Below, piece by piece: positions 15,904 through 25,322 of a DNA stretch of 64,000 bases. Each line of letters begins with the position of its first letter. Position 1 is the first letter of the stretch. The stretch comes from Paenibacillus alkalitolerans. GTDB lineage: Bacteria > Bacillota > Bacilli > Paenibacillales > YIM-B00363. A model generated the notes under the pieces. The model searched no databases and had not been told where the DNA came from. It saw only the letters and a program-made list of their open reading frames with translations. Both the position numbers and the translations under genes were made by a program. The stretch lies in the NCBI RefSeq assembly GCF_016482785.1, contig NZ_JAEMXM010000003.1, positions 310,001-374,000 on the forward strand, read 5' to 3'.

Positions 15904-17139
15904 ATGGAAGCCAAAGGATTTTTGCACAGCGGTCATAAGGGGTCTTTATTCAGCTCATTTTTGTACTTTGATGTCAGCTTTATGATTTGGGTGCTGCTCG
16001 GCCCGCTGGCGGTCATTATAGCGGGCGAATTCGAAATGGACGCGGCTCAGAAAGCGAACCTTGTCGCTCTTCCTGTGCTCGGCGGCTCGATATTGAGACT
16101 TGTGCTCGGTTGGATGACCGATTACATCGGACCGAAGCGGACGGCGCAAATCGGGATGGTGCTTACGATGATCCCGCTCATCTGGGCATGGCAATTCGCG
16201 ACTAGCCTTAATGAGCTGTACTTCGTCGCGCTGCTGCTCGGTATTGCCGGCGCCAGCTTTGCTGCCGCTCTCCCGCTTGCCAGCCGCTGGTATCCTCCGC
16301 AATACCAAGGTCTTGCGATGGGGATCGCCGGCGCGGGCAACAGCGGCACCGTGTTTACGACGCTGTTCGCGAACCGGATTGCGCAGCACTATGGAGATTG
16401 GCACATCGTGTTCGGTTTCGCGCTCATCCCGATCGTAATCACTTTCATCGTGTTCTCCATCCTTGCCAAAGACAGCCCTAATCAACCGGCGCCGAAGAAG
16501 TTTGCGGATTACGCCGCCGTGTTGAAGATGTCCGATACCTGGTTGTTCTGTATCTTATACAGCGTAACGTTCGGCGGATTTGTAGGCATGGCAAGTTACC
16601 TCACTATCTTTTATAACACGCAGTACGGATTGGATGCGGTGCGGGCAGCGGATTTCACGACCATTCTCGTCATCGCCGGCAGCTTCTTCCGTCCGGTAGG
16701 CGGATGGCTTGCGGATAAACTGGGCGGCATACGGATGCTTCTGGTGTTATACGGAGTCGTTGCTCTGATGATGGCAGGCATTTCGACGCTTCCGTCGATC
16801 GCACTTACAACAGTTATGCTCTTCGTGGCCATGATGTCCCTCGGTATGGGGAACGGTTCGGTGTTCCAGCTCGTGCCTCAACGTTTTAAGAAGGAAATCG
16901 GCGTCATTACCGGTATTGTCGGCGCCGCAGGCGGGTTGGGAGGATATTTCCTTCCGAAAATTCTCGGCAACTTAAAGCTATCGACCGGTTCCTTCACGCC
17001 GGGCTTCCTTGTCTTAAGCGTGATCGCGCTCACCTGCATCGTCATACTCGCAGTGGCGCAAGGCCGCTGGAAGCGTTCTTGGATCGGCGAAGGCGGGCGC
17101 GTGTTGAAGTCGTCTGACGGTACCGCACTGGAGGCTTAA
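15904..17139 (+). CDS. narK: NarK/NasA-type nitrate/nitrite transporter
   Basis: This 411-residue MFS protein has the nitrate-nitrite porter signatures: LGGSILRLVLGWMTDYIGPKR in loop 2-3, GAGNSGTVFTTLF in helix 5 and GAAGGLGGYFLPKI in helix 11. The two glycine-rich motifs are characteristic of NarK/NasA carriers. It imports nitrate for assimilation. ATG 15904 has AGGAGAGG six bases upstream; the in-frame TTG at 15898 is less likely. It is the first gene after the leader terminator and heads nasD, nasE and nasC. Confidence 0.9.
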   Translation: MEAKGFLHSGHKGSLFSSFLYFDVSFMIWVLLGPLAVIIAGEFEMDAAQKANLVALPVLGGSILRLVLGWMTDYIGPKRTAQIGMVLTMIPLIWAWQFATSLNELYFVALLLGIAGASFAAALPLASRWYPPQYQGLAMGIAGAGNSGTVFTTLFANRIAQHYGDWHIVFGFALIPIVITFIVFSILAKDSPNQPAPKKFADYAAVLKMSDTWLFCILYSVTFGGFVGMASYLTIFYNTQYGLDAVRAADFTTILVIAGSFFRPVGGWLADKLGGIRMLLVLYGVVALMMAGISTLPSIALTTVMLFVAMMSLGMGNGSVFQLVPQRFKKEIGVITGIVGAAGGLGGYFLPKILGNLKLSTGSFTPGFLVLSVIALTCIVILAVAQGRWKRSWIGEGGRVLKSSDGTALEA

Positions 17140-17174
17140 TTTTTTAAAATATATAAAAGGGTTGTGAGTGAGTT

Positions 17175-19613
17175 ATGGCAAAACAAAAGCTAGTACTAAT
17201 CGGTAACGGCATGGCCGGCATGAATGTAATCGAACACTTGAGGAAGCTCGCTCCGGATAAATACGAAATTACGGTGTTCGGCGCGGAGCGTTATCCGAAC
17301 TATAACCGAATTATGCTTTCCTATGTGCTAGCCGGAGACACGAAGACGGAAGAGATCTACATCAACGACTACGACTGGTATGAGCGTAATGGAGTGAAGC
17401 TCTATACCGGGCAGCAAGTGACGGCGATCGATACGTCGGCAAAGACAGTCACAAGCAGCGGCGATGCGGGAGATTTGACGGCAGCATACGACAAGCTCGT
17501 GATCGCGACCGGCTCGAACGCGTTCGTGCTTCCGATTCCTGGCGCGAACCTGCCTGGCGTCATTGCATACCGGACGATCCATGATACGAATCTCATGAAG
17601 GAAGCCGCGAAGAAATACCGTAAAGCCGTCGTTATCGGCGGCGGCTTGCTCGGGCTTGAGGCGGCGCGCGGACTGCTGAATTTGGGAATGAAAGTGGATG
17701 TCGTTCATATCATGGACAGCTTGATGGAGCGGCAGCTGGACCCGACGGCTTCGAAGATGCTGAAAGAAGCGTTGGAGAAGCAGGGTATGAATTTCCTGTT
17801 GGAGAAGCAAACGGCGGAAATTCTCGGCGAAGACAGGGCGGTCGGCCTGAAGTTCAAGGACGGCACGTGGACGACGGCGGATTTGGTCGTCATGGCGGTC
17901 GGCATCCGTCCGAACGTGCAGCTCGCGAAAGCGGCCGGAATCGAAGTCGTTCAGGGCATCACGGTGAACGACTGGTTGGAAACGAGCGCACCGGACGTAT
18001 ATGCGGTCGGCGAATGCGCGCAGCACCGGGGCGTCGCTTACGGGCTTGTCGCGCCGCTTTACGAGCAAGGCGCCGTACTTGCGAAGCGTCTGGCGGAAGT
18101 TGACACGGCTCCATATGAAGGCTCCGTCGTTTACACGAAGCTGAAGGTGTCCGGAGTAGACGTGTTCTCGGGCGGCCAGTTCATGGAGAGCGAGGATACG
18201 AAAGCGATTCGGGTGCATGACGACTGGTCCGGCATCTACAAGAAAGTGCTTGTGCGCGACAACAAAGTGGTCGGCGCCGTCCTGTTCGGCGAAACGTCGG
18301 AGAGTACGCGCTTGATGCAGCTCATCAAGAGCCAAGCGGATATTACGAAGATGGAGATCACGGCGCTGCTGAAGGAGTCCGGCGAGGCCGGCGCAAGCGG
18401 CGGCGGCACCGAAGCGGTCGTCGCTTCGATGGCGGACGATGCCATCATCTGCGGCTGTAACGGCGTCAGCAAAGGGACGATTTGCTCCGCGATCAAAGAG
18501 TGCGGGCTTACGACGGTTGAAGGCGTCCGTGACCAAACGACCGCTTCCCGTTCTTGCGGCGGCTGTAAGCCTCTGGTGGCTGCGCTGCTGAAGACGACGC
18601 TCGGCGACGAGTTCGACGGAGCGGCGGCGAAGACGACGATTTGCGGATGCACGGACATCTCCCGTGAAGAGCTTGTGGAAGCGATCAAGGAGAAAGGATT
18701 GACCCACGTTCGCGAAGTCATGAATGTTCTCGGCTGGAAAAATCCTGAAGGATGCTCCAAGTGCCGTCCGGCCGTCAACTACTATTTGTCCATGATCAAT
18801 CCGGATACTTATGTCGATGACCGCACTTCCCGCTTCGTAAACGAAAGGATGCACGCCAACATTCAGAAGGACGGCACATACTCGGTCGTTCCGCGCATGT
18901 ACGGCGGAGTTACAAACCCGTCGGAGCTGAAGCGCATCGCGGAGGTGGCGGAGAAATACAACGTTCCGACCGTGAAATTGACGGGCGGACAGCGGATCGA
19001 TTTGCTCGGAGTGAAGAAAGAAGATTTGGTGGCGATGTGGGCGGATCTCGACATGCCTTCCGGTTATGCATACGGCAAAGCGATCCGTACGGTAAAGACT
19101 TGCGTCGGAGAAGAGTACTGCCGCTTCGGCACCGGGGATTCGATGGGCATGGGCATTGCGATGGAAAAAAGGTTCGAGCGTCTCAACACCCCGGCGAAAG
19201 TGAAAATGGCGGTGTCGGGCTGCCCGAGAAACTGCGCGGAATCCGGCATCAAGGATCTGGGCGTCGTCGCCATCGACGGCGGCTGGGAGCTGTATGCCGG
19301 CGGCAACGGCGGCGTGAAAGTAAGAGTCGGCGAATTGCTGGCGACCGTTAAGACGGAGGCGGAAGTGATTGAATACACTGAGGCCTACTTGCAGTACTAC
19401 CGCGAAACCGGAAATTACGGCGAGCGGACGTCCGAATGGGTGGAGCGGGTCGGCATCGGCCATATCCGGGAGGTCATCGGCAATCCGGAACGCAGAGAAG
19501 AGCTGTGCAAGCGTATGGATAAGGCGTTGTCCGTCACGAAGGATCCTTGGAAAGAAGCCATTCAGAACGATTCGATCAAGAAGGACTTATACGAAACGAT
19601 AGAGCGTCAATAG
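17175..19613 (+). CDS. nasD: Assimilatory nitrite reductase [NAD(P)H] large subunit
   Basis: The 812-residue protein has all expected parts. There is an FAD/NAD(P)H oxidoreductase with GNGMAGMNVIEHL near residue 8 and VVIGGGLLGLEAARGL near 155. Two BFD-type [2Fe-2S] modules follow (CGCNGVSKGT...CGGCKP near 420-460 and CGCTDISREE...CSKCRP near 492-530). The siroheme/[4Fe-4S] reductase domain comes last, with ligands TCVGEEYC and SGCPRNCAESG. It reduces nitrite to ammonium with six electrons. Length matches B. subtilis NasD. It begins 35 bp after narK, with NirD-type nasE following. No siroheme synthesis gene is in this cluster. Confidence 0.93.
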   Translation: MAKQKLVLIGNGMAGMNVIEHLRKLAPDKYEITVFGAERYPNYNRIMLSYVLAGDTKTEEIYINDYDWYERNGVKLYTGQQVTAIDTSAKTVTSSGDAGDLTAAYDKLVIATGSNAFVLPIPGANLPGVIAYRTIHDTNLMKEAAKKYRKAVVIGGGLLGLEAARGLLNLGMKVDVVHIMDSLMERQLDPTASKMLKEALEKQGMNFLLEKQTAEILGEDRAVGLKFKDGTWTTADLVVMAVGIRPNVQLAKAAGIEVVQGITVNDWLETSAPDVYAVGECAQHRGVAYGLVAPLYEQGAVLAKRLAEVDTAPYEGSVVYTKLKVSGVDVFSGGQFMESEDTKAIRVHDDWSGIYKKVLVRDNKVVGAVLFGETSESTRLMQLIKSQADITKMEITALLKESGEAGASGGGTEAVVASMADDAIICGCNGVSKGTICSAIKECGLTTVEGVRDQTTASRSCGGCKPLVAALLKTTLGDEFDGAAAKTTICGCTDISREELVEAIKEKGLTHVREVMNVLGWKNPEGCSKCRPAVNYYLSMINPDTYVDDRTSRFVNERMHANIQKDGTYSVVPRMYGGVTNPSELKRIAEVAEKYNVPTVKLTGGQRIDLLGVKKEDLVAMWADLDMPSGYAYGKAIRTVKTCVGEEYCRFGTGDSMGMGIAMEKRFERLNTPAKVKMAVSGCPRNCAESGIKDLGVVAIDGGWELYAGGNGGVKVRVGELLATVKTEAEVIEYTEAYLQYYRETGNYGERTSEWVERVGIGHIREVIGNPERREELCKRMDKALSVTKDPWKEAIQNDSIKKDLYETIERQ

Positions 19614-19634
19614 GAGAAGGAGGGTGACGAAACC

Positions 19635-19970
19635 ATGAACACGCGATATGAGTCCGCTGCTGCGGAAACTTTGGAGTTGGCGAAGCTGGACGATCTTCCG
19701 GTCGGAATGGGGAAGACGGTTCGGGTGCGCGAGTTGGAGTTGGCCGTGTTCCGTCTGGCGGACGGCACCGTCCGCGTCATCGAAAACCGCTGCCCTCATA
19801 AGAACGGCGTACTGGCGGAAGGACTGGTGAGCGGATCGTTCGTCTTCTGCCCGCTGCACGACCGCAAGATCAGCTTGGATGACGGTATGGTGCAAAAGCC
19901 GGATACAGGATGCGTGCGCACGTTCCCGATCAGCATTCGCGACGGGGCAGTGTGGTTGGAATGGGATTGA
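19635..19970 (+). CDS. nasE: Assimilatory nitrite reductase small subunit (Rieske type)
   Basis: A 111-residue NirD/NasE protein with a Rieske [2Fe-2S] site: NRCPHKNGVLAEG and FVFCPLHDRKISL supply the Cys-His pairs (about residues 54-78). In many NirD proteins the cysteines are missing; here they are intact. It associates with NasD. The ATG follows GGAGGGTGA. Its last ten bases overlap the nasC start. Confidence 0.9.
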   Translation: MNTRYESAAAETLELAKLDDLPVGMGKTVRVRELELAVFRLADGTVRVIENRCPHKNGVLAEGLVSGSFVFCPLHDRKISLDDGMVQKPDTGCVRTFPISIRDGAVWLEWD

Positions 19971-22153
19971 TCGAACATTTTGACGGAGAGACGGGGTTGG
20001 AGACGCACTGCTGCTTCTGCAGCATGCAGTGCAGAATGGAGCTGCACGTCACGGAAGAGCAACCGGGATGGGCGGTCAAGCCGAGCCAGACGTTTCCCGT
20101 AGCGACCGGGAGGCTGTGCCAGAAAGGATTTCACTCCCCCCGGCACGCTTTCCACCCCGACCGCATAACCACGCCCGTTGTTCGCTTAGGGACCGGGGCG
20201 GCTCCGATCGAATCGGTGCCTTGGCAGCCGGCGGGCTGGAACGAGGCGTTCGAATCGATCGCCAAGCAAATACAGGAATTGCAGGCGCAGTATGGGCGAG
20301 ATTCGGTGGCGGTGTACGGCGGAGGGTCGCTCACCAATGAGGTATGCTACCTGCTTGGGAAATTCACACGTGTGGCGCTCGGCTCGCGGTATATCGACTA
20401 CAACGGGAGATACTGCATGTCCTCCGCGGCTGCGGCCCAAAACCGCGCCTTCGGAGCCGACCGCGGCTTGACGATGCCGCTTTCGGAAATTGTTAACGCG
20501 AAATATATTATATTGGCGGGTACGAACATTGCCGAATGCCAGCCGACCATGATGCCGTATTTGCTCGCGGCCAAGAAGAACGGCGCGGTCATTGTGACGA
20601 TTGACCCGCGCCAAACAATGACGTCGAAGATCGCGGATATTCACGTTAAGCTGCAGCCCGGCTTTGATTCGGTATTCGTTAACGGGCTTCTCAATGTAAT
20701 TATCAGTGAAAGCTTGTACGATCAACGTTTTGTGGCAGAGCGCACCGTCGGATTCGATTCCGTCGTCGAGGCGGTGCGGGATTTTACGCCGGAGCGCGTA
20801 TCCGCGATCACGGGCATTTACGAAGAGAAAATTCGTGCGATCGCGAGAGGATTCGCGCGCGCCGAGTCGGGAATCGTGATGACGGCGCGGGGGCTGGAGC
20901 AGCAGATCAACGGCGTGGAGCATACGCTCAACTACATCAATCTTGCGCTGCTGTGCGGTAAGATCGGCCGGCCCGGTTGCGGGTTCGGGGCGGTTACCGG
21001 CCAGGCGAATGGGCAAGGCGGCCGGGAGCATGGCCAGAAGGCGGATCAGCTGCCGGGGTACAGACTCATCGAGGACCCGGAGGCGCGCCGCCATGTGGCG
21101 GAAGTGTGGGGCGTCGAGCCCGACTCTCTCCCCGGCAAAGGCGTATCCGCGTACGAGCTGTTCGACAAAGTGCTGGAAGGCGAAATCAAGGCGATGATCG
21201 TATTGGGTTCGAACCCGCTCGTATCGAGCCCGAACAGCGGAAGAGTGGAAGAAGCGCTTCGAAAATTGGACTTATTGGTCGTTATAGATATGTTTGAAAC
21301 GGAAACCGCGCGTTTCGCGCATTGGCTGCTGCCCGGATCGTCGTTCCTGGAGGCGGAAGGCACACTTACGAACGTCGAGGGACGCGTGTTTCACCGACCG
21401 AAAGTTTGCGAGCCTCCGGGGAACGCAAAGCTCGATATGGATATTATTTGCGAGTTGGCTAAGCGGCTTGGGAGCGGTAAATATTTTGCGTACGGTACTC
21501 CTGAGCGGGTGTTTGACGAGCTTCGGCGCGCTTCCGCCGGAGGAAAGGCGGACTACTCCGGGATCACGTACGAACGGTTGCAGGAAGAGCAGGGCATATT
21601 TTGGCCTTGCCCGTCCGAGGGCCATCCGGGCACGCCGTTGATGTATGCCGAACGGTTCGAGCATGCCGACGGCAAAGCACGCCTTGTCGGCATTAATCCG
21701 GGTAAGCCCGCCGAAACGATGAGCCGGGAATACCCTTATTTATTAACGACGGGAAGAGTCGGCAGCCATTATTTGAGCGGCGCGCAAACTCGGCGCACCG
21801 AGGCGCTGACGTCGAAGTCTCCGGTGCCGGTCGCCGAAGTGCACCCGACGCTGGCTGCGAGAATCGGATTGCGTCCCGGCGATAACATCAAGCTGACGAG
21901 CCGGCGAGGCACGGCGGTGTTTCCGGTGCGAGTGACGGAAGATATTCACCCGACGTCCGTGTTCGTGCCGTTCCATTGGGGCGGCGAACGCTCGGTCAAC
22001 AGGCTGACGAGCGACGCGCTGCATCCGGTCAGCCGTATGCCTGAATTCAAGATTTGCGCCGTGCGCGTGGAACGAATCGAGGGGAGGGATCGTGAACATG
22101 AAGGTGCAGGTGCAGGAGCAGCATCCGAAAGTGGTGGTCGTGCGCGAAAGTAA
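19961..22153 (+). CDS. nasC: Assimilatory nitrate reductase catalytic subunit
   Basis: The 730-residue molybdopterin oxidoreductase starts with a [4Fe-4S] site (HCCFCSMQC near residue 19, closed by GRLCQKGFHSP). It goes on through Mo-bisMGD binding motifs (YNGRYCMSSAAAAQNRAFGADRG, LGSNPLVSSPN) to the C-terminal beta-barrel (YLLTTGRVGSHYLSGAQTRR). It reduces nitrate to nitrite in the cytoplasm. ATG 19961 overlaps the nasE stop, so translation is coupled. The C-terminal tail after residue 700 is Glu/Gly/Ala-rich and looks unconserved. No NasB-like electron-transfer subunit is encoded nearby. Confidence 0.92.
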   Translation: MGLIEHFDGETGLETHCCFCSMQCRMELHVTEEQPGWAVKPSQTFPVATGRLCQKGFHSPRHAFHPDRITTPVVRLGTGAAPIESVPWQPAGWNEAFESIAKQIQELQAQYGRDSVAVYGGGSLTNEVCYLLGKFTRVALGSRYIDYNGRYCMSSAAAAQNRAFGADRGLTMPLSEIVNAKYIILAGTNIAECQPTMMPYLLAAKKNGAVIVTIDPRQTMTSKIADIHVKLQPGFDSVFVNGLLNVIISESLYDQRFVAERTVGFDSVVEAVRDFTPERVSAITGIYEEKIRAIARGFARAESGIVMTARGLEQQINGVEHTLNYINLALLCGKIGRPGCGFGAVTGQANGQGGREHGQKADQLPGYRLIEDPEARRHVAEVWGVEPDSLPGKGVSAYELFDKVLEGEIKAMIVLGSNPLVSSPNSGRVEEALRKLDLLVVIDMFETETARFAHWLLPGSSFLEAEGTLTNVEGRVFHRPKVCEPPGNAKLDMDIICELAKRLGSGKYFAYGTPERVFDELRRASAGGKADYSGITYERLQEEQGIFWPCPSEGHPGTPLMYAERFEHADGKARLVGINPGKPAETMSREYPYLLTTGRVGSHYLSGAQTRRTEALTSKSPVPVAEVHPTLAARIGLRPGDNIKLTSRRGTAVFPVRVTEDIHPTSVFVPFHWGGERSVNRLTSDALHPVSRMPEFKICAVRVERIEGRDREHEGAGAGAASESGGRARK

Positions 22154-22331
22154 GGATTGGACGTTGTTAAACGATCTTGACGATGTGGTGGCCGTCGTTG
22201 CATACGATTGTCACGCGGACGGGGAGGAAGCATGCGGACTGCCGGTGTTTCATCCGGATGATCTCTCCGAAGCGTTCGAGTACGCAGAGGGGCGTTACGG
22301 TTTCTTCGTCGGGGAAGAGGATGCGTGGTAG
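22098..22331 (+). CDS. Small acidic protein at the end of the nitrate operon
   Basis: A 77-residue protein starts inside the last 56 bases of nasC, with GGGAGGG (22082-22088) upstream of ATG 22098 (GTG 22092 is also in frame). The sequence is acidic in its second half (HPDDLSEAFEYAEGRYGFFVGEEDAW) and has a strand-like KVVVVRESKDW start. I do not recognise a family. Position and ribosome site suggest a real gene that serves nitrate assimilation, but no role can be read from it. Confidence 0.6.
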   Translation: MKVQVQEQHPKVVVVRESKDWTLLNDLDDVVAVVAYDCHADGEEACGLPVFHPDDLSEAFEYAEGRYGFFVGEEDAW

Positions 22332-22334
22332 TTA

Positions 22335-22381
22335 AAACGGCAGAGCATTCCGCATGAAGCGGAAATGTCTGCCGTTTTTTT
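22335..22381 (+). terminator. Terminator of the nitrate operon
   Basis: AAACGGCAGA pairs with TCTGCCGTTT, and an inner stem CATTCCGC/GCGGAAATG extends the hairpin. A run of seven T follows directly. This is a strong intrinsic terminator placed three bases after the last gene. Confidence 0.9.
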
Positions 22382-22410
22382 GGTGCAATAGCGGTGCCGC
22401 TGCGTTTCAG

Positions 22411-23341
22411 GGCTCGATCGGCCACCCCTTGTTTCACTGCGGCACAACGTGGTTCATCCGTGCATCACCGTGTTTCAATGTGAAACAAACCGGCTCGATC
22501 GGCCACCTCTTGTTTCACTGCGGCACAACGTGGTTCATCCGTGCATCACCGTGTTTCAGAGTGAAACAAACCGGCTCGATCGGCCACCTCTTGTTTCACT
22601 GCGGCACAACGTGGTTCATCCGTGCATCACGGTGTTTCAATGTGAAACAAACCGGCTCGATCGGCCACCTCTTGTTTCACTGCGGCACAACGTGGTTCAT
22701 CCGCGCATCACGGTGTTTCAGAGTGAAACAAACCGGCTCGATCGGCCACCTCTTGTTTCACTGCGGCACAACGTGGTTCATCCGTGCATCACCGTGTTTC
22801 AATGTGAAACAAACCGGCTCGATCGGCCACCTCTTGTTTCACTGCGGCACAACGTGGTTCATCCGTGCATCACCGTGTTTCAGAGTGAAACAAACCGGCT
22901 CGATCGGCCACCTCTTGTTTCACTGCGGCACAACGTGGTTCATCCGTGCATCACGGTGTTTCAATGTGAAACAAACCGGCTCGATCGGCCACCTCTTGTT
23001 TCACTGCGGCACAACGTGGTTCATCCGCGCATCACGGTGTTTCAGAGTGAAACAAACCGGCTCGATCGGCCACCTCTTGTTTCACTGCGGCACAACGTGG
23101 TTCATCCGTGCATCACCGTGTTTCAATGTGAAACAAACCGGCTCGATCGGCCACCTCTTGTTTCACTGCGGCACAACGTGGTTCATCCGTGCATCACCGT
23201 GTTTCAGAGTGAAACAAACCGGCTCGATCGGCCACCTCTTGTTTCACTGCGGCACAACGTGGTTCATCCGTGCATCACGGTGTTTCAATGTGAAACAAGG
23301 CCGCGTGTTCGGCCAAACGGCACAACGTGGTTCATCCGTGC
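22411..23341. repeat. 81-bp tandem repeat array with four-unit higher-order structure
   Basis: Eleven near-identical 81-bp units start at 22411, 22492, 22573 and so on to 23221, then a degenerate partial unit runs into the amylase stop. Each unit has TTGTTTCAC and GTGAAACAA arms that can pair. Units alternate at fixed positions (ACCGTG or ACGGTG; CAATG or CAGAG), giving four types in the order 1-2-3-4-1-2-3-4-1-2-3, so a 324-bp block was itself duplicated. The array holds no convincing gene; long open frames across it result from 81 being divisible by three. Confidence 0.95.
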
Positions 23342-25086
23342 GATTGAAGCACCAAATACCCGTACGCCGGCAGCTCGAGCTCGAGCATACCATGGCGACT
23401 CGAGACGGCGGCGCCCGGTTCGCCCGTCAGCGCGTCGAGCCATTCGCCTGCACCAATCTCAAGCTCGAACGACGCCGGCTTCTTATTCCGGTTCATCAAA
23501 ATTACGAACCGGTCCTTCTCGTCCGCGCGTTCGTAAGCGAGGCGCCCTTCGCCCTCCTTCGCCAGAAGGAACCGGAACGTGCCCGTTCGCAGAGCGGCGT
23601 GCCTATGCCGAAGCGCGATGGCGCCGCGATAGAACTCGAACAGCTCCCGATCCTGCTCCGCCGGATCCCATACCATGCAGCGCCGGCAATCGGGGTCTCC
23701 GCCGCCGGTCATGCCGACTTCGTCGCCGTAATAAATGCAAGGCGCTCCCATGAATGTCAACTGAAACACGACAGCGAGCCGCATCAAACGAACGTCGCCT
23801 TCGCATATGGTGAGCAGGCGCGGCGTATCGTGCGAATCAAGCAGGTTGAACATCGCTTCGTTGACCTGACGCGGGTAAGAGGCGAGCTGGCGGCTGAGGG
23901 AGTCCGCAAACCCTCTCGCATCGAGCTTGCCGCGAGCGAAGAAATCGAGCACGGTGCCTGTGAACGGGTAGTTCATCGTAGCGTCGAACTGGTCGCCCTG
24001 CAGCCACATCATCGCGTCGTGAAACATTTCCCCCAATATATAAACTTCCGGTTTCACAGCCTTGACCACACGCCGGAACTTCCGCCAAAACTCATGATCC
24101 ACCTCGTTCGCCACATCGAGCCGCCATCCATCGATACCGACCTCTTCGATCCAATAGCGGGCCACTCCGAGCAAATACTCCTGAACTTCCCGATTCGCTG
24201 TATTCAGTTTCGGCATATGCTGTTCGAACGCGAACGCGTCGTACGTCGGAACGCCATCCACCTTGTCCAACGGGAACGACCGCACATGGAACCAGTCCGC
24301 GTATTTCGATTCCGCGCCTTTCTCCTTCACGTCGAGGAACGGCGCGAACGTGCCTCCCGCATGATTGAATACGGCATCGAGCATAACTCGGATGTCCCGC
24401 TTATGGCATTCCTCCACCAGCCGCTTCAACAGGGCGTTGTCGCCGAAGTGAGAGTCCACGCGCAGGTAATCCTCCGTATCGTATTTATGGTTCGTCTGCG
24501 CTTGGAAGAGCGGAGTAAAGTATATCGCGTTCACGCCAAGCTCGCTCAAGTGGTCCAGGTGATCGAGCACCCCTTGCAGATCGCCGCCGAAATAGTTGAA
24601 CCACTCCGGTTTATCGCCCCACGGCTGCACATTTTCCGGATCGTTCGACTTGTCCCCGTTCGCGAACCGCTCCGGGAAAATTTGGTAAAACACCGCGTCT
24701 TTCACCCAAGCCGGCGGCCGAAAAACTTCGGACGCATGCAGGAACGGAAACTCGAACATGCCGAAGTGCTCTAAGGGACGTTCCGCCGAAAATCCGCGTT
24801 CGCTAAACCATATTTCCTTCTTGCCCGAGAGCAATCGGAACGCATACGCCAAACGGCGGTATTCCGGCCGGACGGAAACTTCCCAGTAGTCAAACAACTC
24901 ATCCGACAACGAACAAATCATCGCCGCCGATTTCATCTTCTCGAACGGTTCGAACTTATCCCCATAGAACGCTTCAACGCCGTCCAAATCTCCCCGCTTT
25001 GCGCGCAGCCGCAGAGCGACGGTCTTCTCGTCGTAAGCAAACGACCAATTGAGCTTCGGACGATGGTAAACCGCTTCTAATAACAT
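23332..25086 (-). CDS. GH13 alpha-amylase family enzyme, neopullulanase/cyclomaltodextrinase-like
   Basis: The 584-residue enzyme has an N-terminal beta-sandwich (1-115), then the TIM barrel with the four GH13 regions: DAVFNH (237-242), GWRLDVANE (nucleophile D324), GEMF (acid/base E353) and NLLDSHDTP (D420). The domain layout and intracellular location (no signal peptide) point to GH13_20 enzymes that hydrolyse cyclodextrins, pullulan or maltodextrins. ATG 25086 has a perfect AAGGAGG upstream; the frame extends further, but that start is inferior. Its last codons (SHG, stop) lie inside sequence shared with the adjacent tandem repeat. A terminator-like hairpin lies directly before the ribosome site. 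Confidence 0.9.
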   Translation of the reverse strand: MLLEAVYHRPKLNWSFAYDEKTVALRLRAKRGDLDGVEAFYGDKFEPFEKMKSAAMICSLSDELFDYWEVSVRPEYRRLAYAFRLLSGKKEIWFSERGFSAERPLEHFGMFEFPFLHASEVFRPPAWVKDAVFYQIFPERFANGDKSNDPENVQPWGDKPEWFNYFGGDLQGVLDHLDHLSELGVNAIYFTPLFQAQTNHKYDTEDYLRVDSHFGDNALLKRLVEECHKRDIRVMLDAVFNHAGGTFAPFLDVKEKGAESKYADWFHVRSFPLDKVDGVPTYDAFAFEQHMPKLNTANREVQEYLLGVARYWIEEVGIDGWRLDVANEVDHEFWRKFRRVVKAVKPEVYILGEMFHDAMMWLQGDQFDATMNYPFTGTVLDFFARGKLDARGFADSLSRQLASYPRQVNEAMFNLLDSHDTPRLLTICEGDVRLMRLAVVFQLTFMGAPCIYYGDEVGMTGGGDPDCRRCMVWDPAEQDRELFEFYRGAIALRHRHAALRTGTFRFLLAKEGEGRLAYERADEKDRFVILMNRNKKPASFELEIGAGEWLDALTGEPGAAVSSRHGMLELELPAYGYLVLQSHG

Positions 25087-25109
25087 TGAAATTACCTCCT
25101 TTGCAACAT

Positions 25110-25154
25110 AAAAAGGCACAACGCCCGAGACGGAGATCCCGAGGTTGTACCTTT
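25110..25154 (-). terminator. Terminator-like hairpin in the leader of the GH13 gene
   Basis: Reading leftward, AAAGGTACAAC pairs with GTTGTGCCTTT with one G-U pair (A-C would be a mismatch on the other strand). The loop is about 21 bases, and TTTTT follows, ending about 9 bases before AAGGAGG. It could attenuate the gene or end an upstream transcript. Confidence 0.55.
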
Positions 25155-25322
25155 AAGACAAGGTATCATTGCCTTCCTGTTGCAAAATATTTTAACACAG
25201 GCTCCTTAGATTTCAAAACCGGCAAAAGGAGGGCTTTTGTTTTATCGACGTACTGAGGCGCAGGTGCTAAAATAAGGAAACAGATTGAAGCTAAAAACTC
25301 AAACTGCAAGGAGGGAATATTA

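Noticed and set aside
17328-19463. 711-codon reverse-strand frame inside nasD
   Set aside because: It is an antisense shadow of a well-supported gene, with composition typical of reversed GC-rich coding sequence.
22354-24774. Open frames of 806 and 434 codons across the 81-bp array
   Set aside because: The repeat length is divisible by three and stop-free in two frames; the frames lack a suitable start and run antisense through the GH13 gene.
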